Source: Acidobacteriota bacterium | GTDB taxonomy: Bacteria > Acidobacteriota > Terriglobia > Bryobacterales > Bryobacteraceae | NCBI GenBank assembly: GCA_025353165.1 | Contig: JANXRE010000117.1 | Span: 1 to 48,280, forward strand | Direction of reading: 5' to 3' | Length of the DNA: 48,280 bases | Shown here: in pieces, positions 17,635-25,061 of the stretch | Layout: each line of letters opens with the position of its first letter | Numbering within the stretch: the stretch's first letter is position 1 | Notes under the pieces: generated by a model | Seen by the model: only the letters and a program-made list of their open reading frames with translations | What the model was told of the DNA's origin: nothing | Database searches by the model: none | Program-made: the position numbers and the translations under genes

Positions 17635-17909
17635 ATAGAGCCGGCGGCACGAACCGATCGTTGTGGATTGGACTGCTGCTATGTGCGGTGGGGATCGGGC
17701 CGGTGGTCCTCGCCGATTGGCTGGGTGGTGGGACGGACCAGGCTGCGGGTTTCGGCTTGGCATGGGGTATGACAATCTCTCTGCCATTTGTCATCGCCAG
17801 TATCGTCGCAATGTCTGCGGGACGAATCCTCTGGCTGAGGTCTGTGGGGTCTAAGAAGCCACCGGAGACTCTCAAACCGACGGCGATGGAGGCTCTCCGA
17901 ACAGTGTAA
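17631..17909 (+). CDS. small membrane protein
   Basis: The product is 92 residues with two membrane helices (about residues 11-31 and 43-66) and a basic C-terminal tail. The start is GTG at 17631, overlapping the preceding stop (GTGA), so it is coupled to the exported protein upstream. It is the last gene before the right edge of the insertion. It may be part of the same immunity cassette; no family is recognised. Confidence 0.55.
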   Translation: MNRAGGTNRSLWIGLLLCAVGIGPVVLADWLGGGTDQAAGFGLAWGMTISLPFVIASIVAMSAGRILWLRSVGSKKPPETLKPTAMEALRTV

Positions 17910-17938
17910 GCCGGTCCGACTGAACTGAATGATTGTTC

Positions 17939-17949
17939 CGAGTCAACAT
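17939..17949. repeat. right junction repeat of the 13.7-kb insertion
   Basis: CGAGTCAACAT matches 4233-4243 in 10 of 11 positions (last seven identical). Hydrolase coding sequence resumes here. Confidence 0.6.
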
Positions 17950-18630
17950 GCGCGTTTGCGGCGGAACCGAGGAGCTGGCGCTGAGCAATTACCACGCCGG
18001 CCAGACGAGCGATCTTCTTTTCGTGGTCCGCATGCTGCGCGGCGAGTCCGGCGGCCCCATTTTCCTGGCCGGCTTCTCGATGGGCGGCAACGTCGTTCTG
18101 AAACTCGCGGGCGAGTTGGGCGACGGGGCGGCGGAGTTGATTGAGGGCGTGTGCGCCGTGTCGACGCCGCTCGATCTCAGGGCCGGCGTCGAGCGCCTGG
18201 CCGCTCCGGCCAATGTCCTGTACGAACAGCGGTTTCTGGCGCGCTTGAAAGATCGCATCCGCAAGCGCGCCAGGCTCCCGCGATCTACTCGACGGAAGGG
18301 CTGGACCGTATCCGAACTGTCTACGACTTCGACGACGTTTACACCGCCAGACTATTCGGATTCGGCACTGCCGGCAATTATTACGAAACGCAGGCCGCGA
18401 CGAACTTCATCGGCGCCATCCGAGTGCCCGCGCTCTTCGTGCAGTCGAAGGACGACCCCCTGATTCCGTTTCGCGTCTTCAATCACCCGGCGTTCCGGAC
18501 GAATCCAAACCTGACGCTGATCGCGACCGAGCATGGCGGTCATCTCGGATTCCTGTCGCGCACCGCTCCCCGGTTTTGGCTGGACGGCGTAGTGCTCGGC
18601 TGGATCGAAGCGGTGCGCGCCGCGATATAG
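17939..18630 (+). pseudogene. YheT-family alpha/beta hydrolase, C-terminal half, frameshifted
   Basis: The frame resumes as RVNMRVCGGTEELALSNYH, the segment missing from the N-terminal half at 3963-4256. FLAGFSMGGNVVLKL carries the G-x-S-x-G nucleophile. After IRKRAR the frame is lost: the conserved continuation IYSTEGLDRIRTVYDFDD is read one frame back, which means a one-base loss near 18270-18280. That frame goes on to QSKDDPLIPF (catalytic Asp) and TEHGGHLGF (catalytic His) and stops at 18630. All three catalytic residues therefore exist but in two frames. Intact relatives act on small ester substrates and are poorly characterised. The second lesion suggests the gene has decayed since it was split. 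Confidence 0.9.
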
Positions 18631-18639
18631 TGGTGCGTT

Positions 18640-19851
18640 ATGCACCGATTCGCTGTTCCCGTATTCTTGTGCGCCGCGTTTGTGGCGCTCGCCGCCGGGC
18701 CCGCTGGCTTCGATCAGGACCGTCTCGCGCGGATCGACCCGCGAATGCAATCGTTCGTGGACCGCGGAGAAGTCGCGGGTATCGTGACGTTGCTCGCGCG
18801 TCACGGACAGGTCGCACACCTGCACGCCGTCGGCTATCAGGACATCGAGACGAAGAAGCCGATGCGCACTGACTCCATCTTCCAGATCATGTCGATGACC
18901 AAGCCGGTCACCGGCGTCGGCATCATGATTCTCGCCGAGGAAGGGCGGCTCGGTCTCAACGATCCGGTCCAGAAGTATTTACCCGACTTTCGCGGCCAGA
19001 AGATGGTGAAGAGCCACGACGCCGAATCGGCCACCCTGACGAAGCCTTCCAGACCGATCACCATCCGCGACCTGATGACCCACTCGTCTGGAATGGGCAA
19101 TCCGCCGGAAGGAATGGATATCTTCACCAGCATGGATCGCACGCTGGCCGAAGCCGTCGCTATTTACTCGCAGCAGCCGCTGGACTTCGAGCCCGGTACG
19201 CGATGGCAGTACAGCAACACCGGCATCGCCACTCTCGGGCGAATCATCGAAGTGATTTCAAACCAACCGTACGAGCGGTTTCTCGACGAGCGCATCTTCA
19301 AGCCGCTGGGGATGAAGGACAGCTTCTTCTTTCCGCCGGCTGAGAAGACCGGACGCATCGCGCTGTTGCACACCACGGAAAAGGGCACGCTGGAGCGTTC
19401 CGGCCCCAACCTTGGCGGCGATTCGGCGAAGTTCCGGAAGGGCGCGAAGTATCCCGCGCCGGAGTTCGGACTCTACTCGACAGCGTCGGACCTGGCGGCT
19501 TTCTATCAGATGATGCTCGACGGCGGCGTTTACCAGGGCAAGCGCATTCTCTCGCGCGAAGGCGTGGAGATCATGACGACGATTCAGGACCCGAACCTGC
19601 CGAAGCCCGCGGCGTGGACGCCGGGCGGAGGCTATGCGCTGACGTGGGAAGTGATCAAGGATCCGATCGGCACCCTGGCCTATTTGTCTCCCGGGACTTT
19701 TGGTCACGGCGGCGCATTCGCCACGCACGGATGGGTGGACCGCAAGAAAGATCTGGTCGGAGTTTTTCTGGTTCAGATTTCCGGCGGGCCCGGCGGCGAT
19801 GCCGCTAAGACGGCGTTCATGACGATGGCGGGGTCCGCGCTGGCGGAGTAG
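18640..19851 (+). CDS. serine hydrolase, beta-lactamase class C / esterase family
   Basis: The product is 403 residues with an N-terminal signal peptide (FAVPVFLCAAFVALAAG). The family triad is present: S85-M-T-K88 nucleophile motif, Y191-S-N193, and HGG near residue 352 (FGHGGAFATHGW). Segments such as GVGIMILAEEGRLGLNDPV and TIRDLMTHSSGM are typical of EstB/penicillin-binding-protein-like esterases. Such enzymes hydrolyse esters or short peptides in the periplasm; true beta-lactamase activity is uncertain. It starts 9 bases after the hydrolase remnant and has no obvious ribosome-binding site, so it may formerly have been in that operon. Confidence 0.92.
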   Translation: MHRFAVPVFLCAAFVALAAGPAGFDQDRLARIDPRMQSFVDRGEVAGIVTLLARHGQVAHLHAVGYQDIETKKPMRTDSIFQIMSMTKPVTGVGIMILAEEGRLGLNDPVQKYLPDFRGQKMVKSHDAESATLTKPSRPITIRDLMTHSSGMGNPPEGMDIFTSMDRTLAEAVAIYSQQPLDFEPGTRWQYSNTGIATLGRIIEVISNQPYERFLDERIFKPLGMKDSFFFPPAEKTGRIALLHTTEKGTLERSGPNLGGDSAKFRKGAKYPAPEFGLYSTASDLAAFYQMMLDGGVYQGKRILSREGVEIMTTIQDPNLPKPAAWTPGGGYALTWEVIKDPIGTLAYLSPGTFGHGGAFATHGWVDRKKDLVGVFLVQISGGPGGDAAKTAFMTMAGSALAE

Positions 19852-19866
19852 GGTGCGGTGTCGCGA

Positions 19867-20165
19867 TCATTCGTCGTCGATCTCGTGCAGCCGCGGGAGC
19901 ATGCGCTGGTGAAGGACTCGGGAGACCAGGATCCCGTCGGCCTCCTGCAGGTAAAAAATGACGCGCTGTAAGCACTTCATGCGGCGCAGACCAGAGCGGA
20001 TCTCGTCACAGGCCCGGCCCAATGCAGGATTCCCGGCGAGCCTCCGACAGCAAGCGTCAAGATCGTCGAGGTAGCGTAGTGTCTGATCTGCTCCCAAGTT
20101 CGGAGAGTGTAAGCGCCGATTCCCATCAGGTCGGCTTCGGCACGGCGCGAGAAACGAAAGGCCAC
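19867..20165 (-). pseudogene. parE: ParE/RelE-type toxin, frameshifted
   Basis: From GTG 20165 the peptide is MAFRFSRRAEADLMGIGAY, the classic ParE opening, followed by TLRTW. The frame is then lost at the GGG (coding strand) at 20093-20095. One frame over, it continues as GADQTLRYLDDLDACCRRLAGNP, RRMKCLQRVIFYLQ and RVLHQRMLPRLHEIDDE, the normal ParE C-terminus. A single base loss explains it. Intact ParE poisons DNA gyrase; this copy should be dead. It follows parD by two bases. Confidence 0.85.
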
Positions 20166-20167
20166 GG

Positions 20168-20425
20168 CTAGCGCCGCTGTCCTGGCAGACCGAGCGTCTC
20201 TCGGACCCGTGAAAAGACATCGCCCTCGGCGATGCCGCTGGCGTCTCCCTCATCGATTGCCCTTCGCAGCGCGGCGAGCTTTGCCGCGTGATCCTGTTCT
20301 TCACGTTCCAGGGTTCGCAGCGCCGCCCGCACGACCTCGCTGGCGTTTTCGTAGCGTCCGCTCTTCACCTTCTTAATGACAAAGCGGTCCAGTTCGTCGG
20401 TCAGATTCACGTTGCGGGTAGGCAT
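20168..20425 (-). CDS. parD: ParD/CopG-type antitoxin
   Basis: I start at ATG 20425 (MPTRNVNLTDELDRFV), not at the far upstream ATG, because homology begins there. The product is 85 residues. The ribbon-helix-helix region is RNVNLTDELDRFVIKKVKSG then YENASEVVRAALRTLEREE; the C-terminal half (DEGDASGIAEGDVFSRVRE) would wrap the toxin. The protein would bind its own promoter as a dimer. The toxin partner at 19867-20165 is frameshifted, so this may be a solitary antitoxin. Confidence 0.9.
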   Translation of the reverse strand: MPTRNVNLTDELDRFVIKKVKSGRYENASEVVRAALRTLEREEQDHAAKLAALRRAIDEGDASGIAEGDVFSRVRETLGLPGQRR

Positions 20426-20472
20426 TGCGGCACGTTTGAATTCAGGATAGTTCAATTGGCAAACCTTGCTAA

Positions 20473-22128
20473 TCACCAATACCTGTGCCCGCTGGGGATT
20501 GCCGCGGGAAAAACGTACGCGTACATGAGCACCAGCAGACCGACCAGGATCAGCAGCCCGATGCTGTGTTTCATCAAAGCGCGGAACAGCGCGCCTTCTT
20601 TTCCCTGCTGACCGGTCACGGCGCACGCGATGACCAACGATTGCGCCGCGATCATCTTCCCCATCACGCCCCCGGCGCTATTGGCGGCGCCCATCAGAAT
20701 CGGACTGAGCCCCAGTTTGTTGGCTGTAATCACCTGCAAACTGCCGAAGAGGGCGTTGGCTCCGGCGTCGGTGCCGCTGAGAGCTACGCCCAGCCAGCCG
20801 ATGGCGGTCCCGAAGAACGGAAACAGCACGCCGGTCCGCGCCAACGCCATCCCCATGGTCGCATCCATGCCGCAGTAGCGCGTTACGTAGCCCAGGCCCA
20901 GCATGGCCATGATCGCGATCAGGCTCAGCTTCAGTTTGCCCAGAGTGCGGAAGAAGATTCCCAGCGTTCGCTTGAACGATAGGCCCAGCAGCGGACCGGC
21001 GATGAGACCCGCGAGGAAGGTGCCGGTGCCGGGCGTGGAGAGCCAGGAGACATCGAACAGGGCGGGCTCGGCGTAAGCCTTTGCCACCACCGGTGGCGTA
21101 CGAACTACCAGCATATGCAGACCGGGAACCGGCTGCTTCCAGGAGAAAATGTCCAAGAACTTGCCGACTGTCGGAATGCCCCAGATCACCACGAACGCGG
21201 CGAGTAGAAGGAACGGAGACCACGCGCGCACAATCCTGACCGGGGTGAGTCGATCGTCGGGCGCCGGTTTCGCCGCGGGGGCTTCGCCAGCGTACCGCCA
21301 GATTTGCGTCGGGCTCCAAACCTTGCGGAAGAAGAATGCCAGCAGGAGCAGCGTGCCGATGCCGCCCAGGATGTCCACCAGCGAAGGGCCCATGAAGTTG
21401 GACCAGAAGAACTGGATGCCGCCGAAGGTGAGGCCGCACGCCAGCAGTCCGGGCCACACGGCCAACGTGTCGCGCGTTTTGCACAGCACGCGGATGATCC
21501 AGAAGGGCAGGATCAAAACAATGATGGGCAGGATGCGGCCGAGCATGGCGCTGAAGTCCGCTTCGGGCAATCCCGTGACCGCCACCAGCGTGCGGACCGG
21601 GTTGCCCATGCCGCCGAAGGCCACCGGCGCTGAGTTCGCGATCAGGCACATCACCGCGGTCTGGAAGGGCGGGAAGCCGAGGCCAATCATCATCGCGCCG
21701 GTTACGGCCACCGGCGCGCCACCGCCGCCCGCGCCTTCGAGCAGCGCGCCGAAAGCGAAGGCGATCAGCAGCACTTGCAGCCGGCGGTCTTCGGATATTT
21801 CACCCACGGACCGCTTGATGATTTCGAACTGCCCCGATTCCACCGCGATGTCGTACACGAAGACGGCGGCGACCACAATCCAGGCGATGCGGAACCAGCC
21901 GAATACCAGGCCGTCGGCGACCGCGCCGGCCACCATGGCGGGCGGCATGCGGAAGACGGCGAGCGCCACTCCGAGCGCGGCCACGAAGGCGTAGACTGCC
22001 GCGCGCCACGCCGGAGTGCGTCGGACTGCCAGGAAATAGAAGAGCGTACAAACCGGGATCGCGGCCGCCATCGTGGACAGCACCGGGTTCCCCAACGGGT
22101 CGAAGTTCTGTAGCCAGGGTTGCGTCAT
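20473..22128 (-). CDS. lldP: L-lactate permease (LctP family)
   Basis: The product is 551 residues with about 12-14 membrane helices, the family's usual size. Characteristic blocks are EGAGGGGAPVAVTGAMMIGLGF, NSAPVAFGGMGNPVRTL and the late GTDAGANALFGSLQ then ANSAGGVMGKMIAAQS. The opening W-L-Q-N-F-D-P-L-G-N-P is also typical. The family imports lactate or glycolate with protons. No lactate dehydrogenase gene lies nearby, so the regulation and partner enzymes are elsewhere. It ends 47 bases before parD on the same strand. Confidence 0.93.
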   Translation of the reverse strand: MTQPWLQNFDPLGNPVLSTMAAAIPVCTLFYFLAVRRTPAWRAAVYAFVAALGVALAVFRMPPAMVAGAVADGLVFGWFRIAWIVVAAVFVYDIAVESGQFEIIKRSVGEISEDRRLQVLLIAFAFGALLEGAGGGGAPVAVTGAMMIGLGFPPFQTAVMCLIANSAPVAFGGMGNPVRTLVAVTGLPEADFSAMLGRILPIIVLILPFWIIRVLCKTRDTLAVWPGLLACGLTFGGIQFFWSNFMGPSLVDILGGIGTLLLLAFFFRKVWSPTQIWRYAGEAPAAKPAPDDRLTPVRIVRAWSPFLLLAAFVVIWGIPTVGKFLDIFSWKQPVPGLHMLVVRTPPVVAKAYAEPALFDVSWLSTPGTGTFLAGLIAGPLLGLSFKRTLGIFFRTLGKLKLSLIAIMAMLGLGYVTRYCGMDATMGMALARTGVLFPFFGTAIGWLGVALSGTDAGANALFGSLQVITANKLGLSPILMGAANSAGGVMGKMIAAQSLVIACAVTGQQGKEGALFRALMKHSIGLLILVGLLVLMYAYVFPAAIPSGHRYW

Positions 22129-22144
22129 CTATCGGGCACGGCCT

Positions 22145-22729
22145 CTAAGAATCGTTCCCACCTGTTCGCGCGCCGCCGGCCGTTTGTCGATGTCCCGCGG
22201 CAGGGCCGAGATTTTCAAGAGACTTCCGCAGCTCCGTCACATGCGCGGTGTGGTGCCGGCCGTGCCAGGCGTAGAGCGCGAGCGTGGTTTCGAGCGACGT
22301 CAGGCCGCGCTCCGGATGCCGGTAGTTGCGCGCCCATTGCTCGCCGGCGAGGCTCATCCAGAGCGCTACCCACCGGGTATGCAGCGCATCGATGAGCGAA
22401 AGCGAAACGTCGCATGGGACCGCGAGCGAGTCCGGCGTTTCGGCCCACAGCTTCTCGTCGTACGGCTTGATCGTGGGTTCCTCCTCGGTCAGCGCGAGTT
22501 TGCACCTCGCGTAGCAATTCATGTGGCTGTCGGCGACATGGTGGACCAACTGGCGGACCGTCCAGCCTCCCTCGCGATAAGGCGTATCGAGTTGCTGTGC
22601 GGTCAGCCCGTCCACCGCGTCGCGCAGGGCGGCGGGCAAATCCGCGATCTCCCCGATCCAGTGCCGGCGCTGCTCGTCCGTGGACGAACCCGCCCATTCG
22701 AATCTTCCGATCGGATAACGTGGGTCCAT
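22145..22729 (-). CDS. DinB/YfiT-family metal-dependent protein (putative bacillithiol transferase-like)
   Basis: The product is 194 residues and starts MDPRYPIGRF, as YfiT/BstA-like proteins do. The DinB four-helix fold is indicated by WTVRQLVHHVADSHMN (H63/H64 and H69) and YAWHGRHHTAHV (H156, H159/H160), which provide the metal-binding histidines. Members transfer a thiol cofactor to electrophiles or hydrolyse small amides; substrates here are unknown. It starts three bases after the penicillin-acylase-family gene, so it is coupled to it. The Gly/Arg-rich tail is probably disordered. Confidence 0.88.
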   Translation of the reverse strand: MDPRYPIGRFEWAGSSTDEQRRHWIGEIADLPAALRDAVDGLTAQQLDTPYREGGWTVRQLVHHVADSHMNCYARCKLALTEEEPTIKPYDEKLWAETPDSLAVPCDVSLSLIDALHTRWVALWMSLAGEQWARNYRHPERGLTSLETTLALYAWHGRHHTAHVTELRKSLENLGPAAGHRQTAGGARTGGNDS

Positions 22730-22732
22730 AAC

Positions 22733-24952
22733 TCACCTCCCTGGATTGACAGTCAGTACGCTCTTCGCCTCAACATGGCCGTATTGCATCGGGATACTCC
22801 CGGCGTAATAGTAAGTGCCCCACTGATCTTTGTAATGGCTCGACAGGACATGACCGGACTGGCCGACCGTTATGTAATTCAGCGACTGGTCCCAATCGGA
22901 GGTGTCGCCGACAAAGCGCATGGACGGTCCTATCGTTTGCGTCGTTTGCTTCGGCGTGGTCGAAGCGCCGCTCATCCAGATGGGCCCGACGTTGAAGTAA
23001 CCGCCGATCAGCGGCAACCGGCCACCCACCGGGTTCTGGATGGTCACTTCGTTGTACCTGCCCCACCGCCAGCCTTTGACATTGCTGCCCTGTAGCTTGG
23101 CGCCCTGTTCCACGCCGTCGGCGAACGCCTTCATCACCACTTTGTCCCAATCGGCGAACCAGTCTGTCGGCCGCTCGCGCAGCAGGTTCTCGACCACGGC
23201 GGGCGACATCTCATGGGTGTAGTCGCCGCCTTTGCCCGGCGCTGCAGCCAGTCCGATCGCCTTGCGCAGTTCGAGATAAACCATGTTGACGATCATCGCG
23301 GCGGGAGAGTCTTTATCCATCTGCCCGTTCCAGTTCTTTAGAAGATCGACCGCGTCTTTCAACGCTGGCTTGCCGCTCCCCGCGCGCTGGTACGTCGCCA
23401 ACAGGTCTGCCGCGAGATACCGGTCGAACGGCGAGTACACGTCCTTCTGGACAGCCACCATCTCCACCGGCTTCCATCCCTTTCGCGCCTGCAAAAGATC
23501 GCGGATCTGGCCGGACCGGTAGGGCGGAGAGAACTCGCCGTGAACCCGATACGGGTAGTCGTGCGGGAACGGATTCTGGTTGGCCGTCACAATCAGTCCG
23601 CCGGGCGGATTGTAGACCGAGGGCAGTTGCTCAAACGGGATAAACCCATCCCACTCGAACTCTCCGCTCGCGCCGTCCACCGGCACATCGCCATCGTAAT
23701 TCCGCCGGATCGGAAGCTTGCCCGTGGCGTGATACCCGATATTTCCGTCCACGTCGCCGTAAACAAAATTCTGCCCGGGACCCGGGAATCTCGACAATGC
23801 GGCGGTGAATTCCTGCCAGTTGTTCGCTCGGTCGACATCGAAAAACGGAATCTGATAACCGGGTTCCGCGGCCGTCCATCGCAGCGAGTAGAACGTGTTC
23901 CCCTCGCCCACAAAGACCGGACCGTGCCGGGTAACCCACACGGCGGTCTGGAGCGGCTTCTCGCCCTTCACGGCAATCATCTCGGTCTCCAGCTTCGCGT
24001 GCTCAACGTTGCCCCGGTATAGATATTGACCGTTCCGCGGATCAAACTGCTCGCGGTACAGATCCTGGACATCGAAGCCGAGGTTGGTGACACCCCAGGC
24101 GATGCGGTCGTTGTGCCCGATGATCACGCAAGGCGTTCCCGGGAGCGAGACTCCGGTGACGTTCAGGCCGGGCGCGCGGAGGTGGATCTGGTACCAGACG
24201 GAAGGGATTGAGAAATCGAGATGCGGATCGTTCGCGACCAGGGGGCGTCCCGACGCGGTCCACGCTCCCGACATGGCCCAGTTATTCGATCCGGGTTGTA
24301 TCTCGTGGCCACTCCAGTTCGGAAATAGTCGATCCACTTTCGCGCGGTCGGCGCCCGGCGCCGCGAGTAGATTCATCTTCTGCAATTCGTCGCGCCAGGT
24401 CGTGGTCAGGTTGCGGTACATCTGAAGGCCCGCAAGCACCGAATCGGTGATGGTCCAGGGCCTGGGATCGTAGCGGAGCAGCGCGAATTCGAGGCCGTAC
24501 TTGCCGCGATTGGTTTCGAGGTAGTAGTTGACGCCGCGGGCGTATGCGGCCGCGACGGCGTAGTCGGCGGGCGGCAGGCTACGCGCGGCGTCCTCAGCCA
24601 TGCGGCGCATCCGCAGGCGGCGCGATTCCTGGTCGATCTCCAGCGTGGCCTTGCCGATCACCTCCGATAGTTCCCCCGCGGCCAATCGGCGCAGCCCGTC
24701 CATCTGAAACATGCGATCCTGCGCGGTCACGTAGCCCTGGAGGAAAATGGCATCCTGCCAACTTCCCGCCGTAATGTGCGGAACTCCGTAGGCGTCGTAG
24801 GCAATCGTGGCAGGCGCGCCGATAGGCGCCCGCATCTGTCCGGAAGTTTTGGGAAGCGGCCGCCAGGCGACCCAACAAACGGCGGCGAAAAAGAGAACGA
24901 GCAAAACCGCTATGCTCAGATTTACGAACTTCAGAATTCGCTGGGAGGACAC
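22733..24952 (-). CDS. penicillin acylase family protein (Ntn hydrolase)
   Basis: The product is 739 residues with an N-terminal membrane or signal helix (residues about 10-28). The family blocks are present: YGVPHITAGSWQDAIFLQGY near the start, then QPGSNNWAMSGAWTASG, where S222 of GSNNW is the nucleophile exposed after autocleavage between Gly and Ser. Later blocks ANDPHLDFSIPSVWY and GHNDRIAWGVTNLG match the beta-subunit. The enzymes hydrolyse amides such as acyl-homoserine lactones or penicillin side chains in the periplasm; the substrate cannot be read from sequence. It is first gene of an operon with the DinB protein. Confidence 0.93.
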   Translation of the reverse strand: MSSQRILKFVNLSIAVLLVLFFAAVCWVAWRPLPKTSGQMRAPIGAPATIAYDAYGVPHITAGSWQDAIFLQGYVTAQDRMFQMDGLRRLAAGELSEVIGKATLEIDQESRRLRMRRMAEDAARSLPPADYAVAAAYARGVNYYLETNRGKYGLEFALLRYDPRPWTITDSVLAGLQMYRNLTTTWRDELQKMNLLAAPGADRAKVDRLFPNWSGHEIQPGSNNWAMSGAWTASGRPLVANDPHLDFSIPSVWYQIHLRAPGLNVTGVSLPGTPCVIIGHNDRIAWGVTNLGFDVQDLYREQFDPRNGQYLYRGNVEHAKLETEMIAVKGEKPLQTAVWVTRHGPVFVGEGNTFYSLRWTAAEPGYQIPFFDVDRANNWQEFTAALSRFPGPGQNFVYGDVDGNIGYHATGKLPIRRNYDGDVPVDGASGEFEWDGFIPFEQLPSVYNPPGGLIVTANQNPFPHDYPYRVHGEFSPPYRSGQIRDLLQARKGWKPVEMVAVQKDVYSPFDRYLAADLLATYQRAGSGKPALKDAVDLLKNWNGQMDKDSPAAMIVNMVYLELRKAIGLAAAPGKGGDYTHEMSPAVVENLLRERPTDWFADWDKVVMKAFADGVEQGAKLQGSNVKGWRWGRYNEVTIQNPVGGRLPLIGGYFNVGPIWMSGASTTPKQTTQTIGPSMRFVGDTSDWDQSLNYITVGQSGHVLSSHYKDQWGTYYYAGSIPMQYGHVEAKSVLTVNPGR

Positions 24953-24981
24953 AGGCTCAATTTTAACGAGCTTTCAAGTCA

Positions 24982-25045
24982 GACCGCTTGCTACTGCGAA
25001 CGGCTCAGAAAGCGCTTCCGAGCCGCGACTGCAAGGGAGTCGGTC
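24982..25045. repeat. dispersed palindromic intergenic repeat, copy 2
   Basis: It reads GACCGCTTGCT, then GGCTCAGAA (25002-25010), a five-base loop, TTCCGAGCC (25016-25024), then CTGCAAGGGAGTCGGTC. It has the same arms and spacing as copy 1 (5204-5266); the inner stem has one mismatch. It lies between the divergent acylase and CNNM genes. Confidence 0.75.
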
Positions 25046-25061
25046 AAGTGCTTCCAACCCC

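Larger units (their letters stand above)
4244..17949. mobile_element. 13.7-kb insertion / genomic island inside a hydrolase gene
   Basis: The two halves of one YheT-type hydrolase gene flank this segment in the same orientation, and joining them at the shared TCAACAT restores continuous coding sequence through the conserved R-F/V-N-M-R-x-C-G-G block. The insert holds a secreted orphan, a beta-helix plus FG-GAP operon, an IS1380-type element, a decayed Rhs gene, and an orphan Rhs-tip cassette. I find no integrase and no inverted repeats at the outer ends, so the mechanism is unknown; an 11-bp imperfect direct repeat marks the boundaries. Many lesions inside suggest an old insertion that is eroding. 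A mis-assembly is the main alternative. Confidence 0.75.

Noticed and set aside
24807-25061. 85-codon N-terminal extension of the CNNM/CorC protein
   Set aside because: It reads through the dispersed palindromic repeat and overlaps the divergent acylase start; the homologous N-terminus begins at ATG 25062.
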